A stretch of 9,749 bases of DNA. Source: Candidatus Aquiluna sp. XM-24bin5 (GTDB lineage Bacteria > Actinomycetota > Actinomycetia > Actinomycetales > Microbacteriaceae). Shown one piece after another: positions 6,801 through 9,749 of this stretch. The notes under the pieces are model-generated. The model was not told where the DNA came from and made no database searches. It saw only the letters and a program-made list of their open reading frames with translations. Both the position numbers and the translations under genes were made by a program. The stretch's first letter is position 1; each line of letters begins with the position of its first letter. Location of the stretch: assembly GCA_003149555.1 (NCBI GenBank), contig QCWE01000014.1, forward strand, positions 1 through 9,749, given 5' to 3'.

Positions 6801-9749
6801 CTGGTCTATGTCACGAGCGATCACGACGCAGGTGGTGAAGCGGGTGGATTATATCGCTACCTGGGAACAGCACAGGCAAATTTTAATCTCACCACGGAGG
6901 ATTTCAGCAATCTTGATCTTTGGAAGTCTGATGATGCCGAGATTGTTTCACCTGGAAACTTAAGCGAGGACGGCGCAACGGCAGTTGGTGGCGCCTTTGT
7001 CTATAATCGTGTTGAGAGCGATGCGCAGGCTGAGGTGCGCGAGAGTGACCTGCGTGTTGAGACGCTGTCTGTCGAAGCAGACAAATCAGCAACCATTTAT
7101 GCAGAGCTTGACAGCTATGCGAAGAGCTCTGCCGGTTCTGCCTTCGGAGAAGGCGCTTCGCTTGCTATCAATGGTCAGATCGCCGCGAATGTCGTTGTGG
7201 GTTCTGCACAGGCAGAGGTGCTTGGCAGCACTATCGTTACCACGAAAGCATCTCCCGTAGCAGATCACCAAGCAAGTGAAACGGTATCGGCATTAAGCAC
7301 CGATGACATTGTGCAAAATGGCACACGGTATTTCCGGTATCTTGGCATAGCAGAGGCGGAGACGGACCTTTCTCTGGAAGATTTTGCCGACGTATCACGT
7401 TGGGAAGAATTGCTGGAGGGTGTGGCTGTACGGGCATTCAACGCGTCTTCGATAGATGCGCTGAACAAGAATGCCACGGTTTCAGGAGAAACAGCCGTCG
7501 GTGTCACGCTGGCTATCAATACTGTTGGGTATGCGCCAACAAACGTGATTTTCGCCGCTGCGGATGCGGTGGCTGGAACCAACCTCGAGGAAGTTGATGC
7601 ATCTCAGGCTGCAGCGCGTCTCACCAATACGGCTGTAAACTCTGCGGGTGGATTATCGGTTGAGGCTGAAAATACCGCTTCCATTGATGCAGAAATTTCC
7701 AACGATGCGACCTCTGCCGCGAGCGCCATTGTTGATGCCAATGGTATGGCTGCAGCAGCGTTGATTGCGCTCAATCGTGTGACCGGTGGCGCCGATGCCG
7801 AGATTGATCTGGATATCCCGCGCAGTACCGCTGACGGTGTGGTGCTGATCCCACCTGGCCAGTTGGTGCAAGATGGCAGCGCAGTTTACCGCTATACTGG
7901 TGCAGTCGATTTGGCCGCCACAGATTTTACGGATGCGGGTGTCTGGACAGAGGTTCTAGGAGGCCTCCGCGTTTATGATAGTGCAGAGACAGCTGTTGGG
8001 CTGCGGTCTGATGATATGGTGCGTGATGGTAACAACAGCTATCGCTACACCGGTGCTGTAGATCTTTCCAGCCTCACGCCCGCGGATTTCTCAGACTATA
8101 CGGACAGTTCGGTTTACGCTTCTGATGCTACCGGGGTGAACCTCGTTACGGGAGACCTCGTATATATTGTTTCGGGGGCGGGAGCCAATTTTGTCTACCG
8201 CTACGATGGTGCCGGCGCGTCTGCGGTTGATCTGTCTGCGATCGATTTTAGCGTGCCGTCTGATGACTGGGCGCAGCTTCAGATCAAAGCGTACGCTGAT
8301 CTGACGGCAACAGAAGTTCTGCAGGTCGGGGATTTTGTGATCGATGGGGGGATTGTGCGTGCGTATGGCGGCACAAATACCCTCGATCTATCTGTGCAGG
8401 ACTATTCGGATCGCGCATTTTGGCAAGTCTTGGACGTCACCGTGCATGCGACATCCAAAGCTCTTGATGTCTCAGTCAACGGTGGCTTTTTGATTAGAGA
8501 CATTTCTGCCGCTGGCGGGGGGGTTTTGATCCAGTCCGATGGCACCACGGTGCAGATGGGTGTCGGCGATCAGCTATCTATTGATGTCTCCACCCTTGGA
8601 CTTTCAAGCGCCGAGCAAGCTGCTTTCGTTGCGGAGCTTACAAAGATTGGCTTCACGAACTCAGGCACAGTTTTTAGTTTAAATAATGATGGTACGATCG
8701 CAAGTACTCTCACATTTGATTTCTCTGCGTTTACACTCACCAGACCAATCAACACGTGGCTCCAAAGTGGTTCATATCTGTCGTTTTCTGGTTTTGGAAC
8801 GACAGCAGCGCTTTCTACTCCTGGCGCCGATGGTACAGCGGTCGTTCTTGAAGCGGGTGATCTGGTTCAGGTTACAGATGGTTCCGAGTTTCAACTCGTG
8901 CGCTTTACCGGGCTCAACCGTTTGGACCTTGCACCAGCTGTTCAAGAGTACCTGACCAACACCACATTCTGGGCGCAAGACGTTGCTCCGGGTTTTTACG
9001 TCTCGAGTGATACGGCTGACGTTACTCGTGGTAACCTAGTCGAGCGGGATGCGACGGGCACGGGAGGTGTCGAGGGCGCCATTTATAGGTATATCGGGGA
9101 CCTGCCGCTTACGCTCGCGGCGAGCACAGACTACGACGATACCTCCAATTGGACCCGGATTGATGAACTGTCAGCTACGGGTGCTGTAACAGTCTCGGCT
9201 GATGACTATGGCTTGATCTCCGCATCGAGCGCTATGAAAGCGATCTCCTCGACAACAAACGATGGTGGTGCCAGCCTCGTTGGATCGTTGGTTGATCAGC
9301 TACAAGAAAGTTACCGTTTTAGTTCGGCATCTTTGGGGCAAGATGTTTCAGAGGATGATCTTGTACGGGTTGCCAGTGGTCATACAGGCGGTGGCGTATC
9401 TGGTGGTGTTTACAGGTATATCGGGACCGCACCTTTAACGCTTGCGACAGAAACTAATTATGCCGACACCGCTCTTTGGGAGCGTGTTGCCAATGAAGCG
9501 CTTTCCACGCTGATCCCGGCGCTGAATGTGACAGAGTCCAAGTCTGTTGCGGTTGGTGGGTTGATTGTCCGCAATGAGTTGGCCAGTGGCGCAACTGCTC
9601 GCATCGATCCTGTGACCCTGACTGCTGGGTCTGTGGCTGTGGATGCGCAAAGCCGTACGGAGCTGGATGCTCGTTCCGAAGGTATTGTGACGAGCTCGGG
9701 TGGTAGTGCATTTGGGACAGGGCGCTCACTCGCCATCAATGCGATGATC
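3867..9749 (+). CDS. giant LEPR-XLL surface/secreted protein, N-terminal 1961 residues (partial at 3' end)
   Basis: One frame stays open from ATG 3867 to the window edge (1961 codons), so the true protein is larger. The ATG has a weak AGG (3858-3860) six bases upstream; GTG 3831 is the only other in-frame start after the TAG at 3822. Residues 1-41 are strongly basic and are followed by FEALESRILLAADP (42-55), the LEPR-XLL element found at the N-terminus of very large proteobacterial exported proteins. The rest is acidic, rich in Ala, Ser, Thr, Val and Asp, with no cysteine-rich or membrane segment seen. At least 12 modules of about 40-50 residues share GD-V, Y-R-Y-x-G, D-Y/F-x-D and a closing W; they lie between 5091 and 9488. 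Between them are beta-helix-like stretches of the form SVEAxxxxxIxAxx...G...AIN. A role as a cell-surface adhesin or matrix protein is inferred; its export signal would be C-terminal and outside the window. It follows a strong terminator, so it is transcribed separately from parA. Confidence 0.9.
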   Translation, partial: MSFPFEGSFKRFFGSLAGSRAVRRAAKRKQRLLQRRHPGYKFEALESRILLAADPFTLTLTEQINSVEISASPSGSSTLVQVTFDGSAFADDGAGGGPTTVSSSILIDTADNDGLLLQGTTGDDEITITWVESNADLSNFGVEIAGLDGADAITLGTTPQSGAVGTWALQSLTVAAEQITLLDNTRVEAEDNIWFDAQATSTGQNTVHSSAITLAGGLVSSAGSVVLDALSSWTFAGAVPTAAFVQNSVIQVLGDVWASTDIDISAVTQAALTFAESTQEFADLPIAPPEILIPAGSAQNAGIVIGQDADLQGSKISLLSEADLNLSAEAAASTADATVSVDIDQIANTTLASGANVTASSTATDALVIDALVETGVDVVITSGDLSLFDVIRLGSLSAVVDLVRHADVQIGDTAGLTAVDLAVEDYSNTARWSAVDLPAETFLSSDGAQDLVIGDVVRVANGHGAGGDVGATYVFLGDAQTTTLEAAGGAAVNARLVDHSSRPVDRGVNVDIQSSIFGEGTVTLDDRAAVRGQNLQILADSLDAIAAVENSQTVEAQFASISSTGLVSSDLAGLVFGAPDGGGQAGLLRVAATDAGVFRTESSEFVRDPKEGMATKIEAFGAINALARSVDARVSGGAISADRIEVSAQAVQLIDARVDAQALVEQPDLLGTMALGGSYAINHISGGVTALLTNVAITSDVLSTTSSVDVVAESAMTINARAEAGTKATGGITEAKAVGGVVALNIIGAETAPTDRVAVDHTVSSTPVSLQPRDVIETEDGELYRFIGRVGEASVDLSLENLDDTDRWQRIYRRDIDDFLLLESSEDGAVFETQAILYNADVGADGQITVDAKNTALINATLTNSAVSQTAGLYTEPLLSGSGSKAAAIVFASNAVQATTRATLERSKIYGFGDVATPSGAVSVSADDLSEVYSNIKLVAKSTTGTDGGAAYFTDLLRQDRATFRSSETSVALDFGDLVYVTSDHDAGGEAGGLYRYLGTAQANFNLTTEDFSNLDLWKSDDAEIVSPGNLSEDGATAVGGAFVYNRVESDAQAEVRESDLRVETLSVEADKSATIYAELDSYAKSSAGSAFGEGASLAINGQIAANVVVGSAQAEVLGSTIVTTKASPVADHQASETVSALSTDDIVQNGTRYFRYLGIAEAETDLSLEDFADVSRWEELLEGVAVRAFNASSIDALNKNATVSGETAVGVTLAINTVGYAPTNVIFAAADAVAGTNLEEVDASQAAARLTNTAVNSAGGLSVEAENTASIDAEISNDATSAASAIVDANGMAAAALIALNRVTGGADAEIDLDIPRSTADGVVLIPPGQLVQDGSAVYRYTGAVDLAATDFTDAGVWTEVLGGLRVYDSAETAVGLRSDDMVRDGNNSYRYTGAVDLSSLTPADFSDYTDSSVYASDATGVNLVTGDLVYIVSGAGANFVYRYDGAGASAVDLSAIDFSVPSDDWAQLQIKAYADLTATEVLQVGDFVIDGGIVRAYGGTNTLDLSVQDYSDRAFWQVLDVTVHATSKALDVSVNGGFLIRDISAAGGGVLIQSDGTTVQMGVGDQLSIDVSTLGLSSAEQAAFVAELTKIGFTNSGTVFSLNNDGTIASTLTFDFSAFTLTRPINTWLQSGSYLSFSGFGTTAALSTPGADGTAVVLEAGDLVQVTDGSEFQLVRFTGLNRLDLAPAVQEYLTNTTFWAQDVAPGFYVSSDTADVTRGNLVERDATGTGGVEGAIYRYIGDLPLTLAASTDYDDTSNWTRIDELSATGAVTVSADDYGLISASSAMKAISSTTNDGGASLVGSLVDQLQESYRFSSASLGQDVSEDDLVRVASGHTGGGVSGGVYRYIGTAPLTLATETNYADTALWERVANEALSTLIPALNVTESKSVAVGGLIVRNELASGATARIDPVTLTAGSVAVDAQSRTELDARSEGIVTSSGGSAFGTGRSLAINAMI
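5091..9488 (+). repeat. twelve divergent W-closing modules inside the giant protein
   Basis: Approximate copies: 5091-5174 (degenerate, lacks YRY), 5217-5360, 6171-6305, 6780-6929, 7284-7412, 7839-7958, 7992-8117, 8136-8282, 8310-8435, 8838-8981, 9012-9164 and 9336-9488. A consensus read by eye is: L-x-x-G-D-L-V, a variable turn sometimes carrying GHxxGGxxGG, then Y-R-Y-x-G, L-D-L, D-Y/F-x-D, and W-x-x-V/L. The GD-V, short strand and closing Trp resemble carbohydrate-binding modules of the CBM5/12 type, but that is a resemblance, not an assignment. Four modules (7839-8435) are nearly back to back; the others are spaced by beta-helix-like segments. Confidence 0.75.
5991..9749 (+). repeat. beta-helix-like repeats between the W modules
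   Basis: Recurrent units begin with V-x-V/VEA or VSA and continue with alternating hydrophobic residues (I-x-A), a Ser/Ala/Gly-rich loop and an A-I/L-N motif. Examples start near 5991 (VDVVAES), 7065 (LSVEADK), 7653 (LSVEAEN), 9189 (VTVSADD) and 9633 (VAVDAQS, which runs off the window). Two of them share the loop SAFG-x-G-x-SLAIN (near 7140 and 9710). This pattern fits a right-handed beta-helix stalk; the fold is inferred. Confidence 0.55.

Noticed and set aside
4182..9739. Many ORFs of 60-150 codons on both strands within 4182-9739
   Set aside because: They are shadows of the continuous giant reading frame, with no independent start signals or recognisable domains.
4032..9749. RTX calcium-binding nonapeptides
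   Set aside because: No GGxGxDxLx runs were seen in this part of the giant protein; they may lie beyond the window.

Overview
The window looks like part of a plasmid (or another low-copy replicon carrying its own partition genes) from an alphaproteobacterium, most likely a marine Rhodobacterales-type organism. The basis is the pairing of a small VirC1/ParA-like ATPase with a ribbon-helix-helix 'stability/partitioning determinant', plus a giant LEPR-XLL surface protein. This taxonomic guess is inference. No replication initiator, rRNA or tRNA is visible.

Layout. (1) Bases 1-560 hold no convincing gene but are dense in nested inverted repeats, like a structured RNA. (2) Bases 593-1836 hold a TnpB/Cas12-like RuvC nuclease relative split into two ORFs that overlap by ATGA. 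The catalytic Asp, Glu and Asp positions are all present across the two ORFs, but there is no cysteine (so no zinc finger) and no canonical start codon for the full-length frame. A strong hairpin sits just after the second stop. (3) Bases 1920-2500 are an AT-rich non-coding block full of GATAGCTATC-type sites, a 36-bp near-perfect palindrome, a 16-bp palindrome and ten tandem TGGTAA hexamers. This is the likely centromere and parA control region. (4) Bases 2507-3585 hold parA and an overlapping RHH adaptor gene, followed by a folded leader or small-RNA-like segment and a strong intrinsic terminator (3687-3714). (5) From 3867 to the window end runs one uninterrupted frame of 1961 codons, open at the 3' edge. 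It encodes the N-terminal part of a giant secreted LEPR-XLL protein with at least 12 copies of a GD-V / YRY-G / DY-D--W module and long beta-helix-like stretches.

The partition genes and their upstream sites form a self-contained type Ib-like module: the RHH protein should bind the GATAGCTATC sites, ParA should move the complex, and the site inside the parA promoter suggests autoregulation. The most unusual part is the split, cysteine-free TnpB-like protein, flanked on both sides by foldable non-coding DNA. It may be a decayed insertion-sequence nuclease or a domesticated RNA-guided protein; sequence alone does not settle this.
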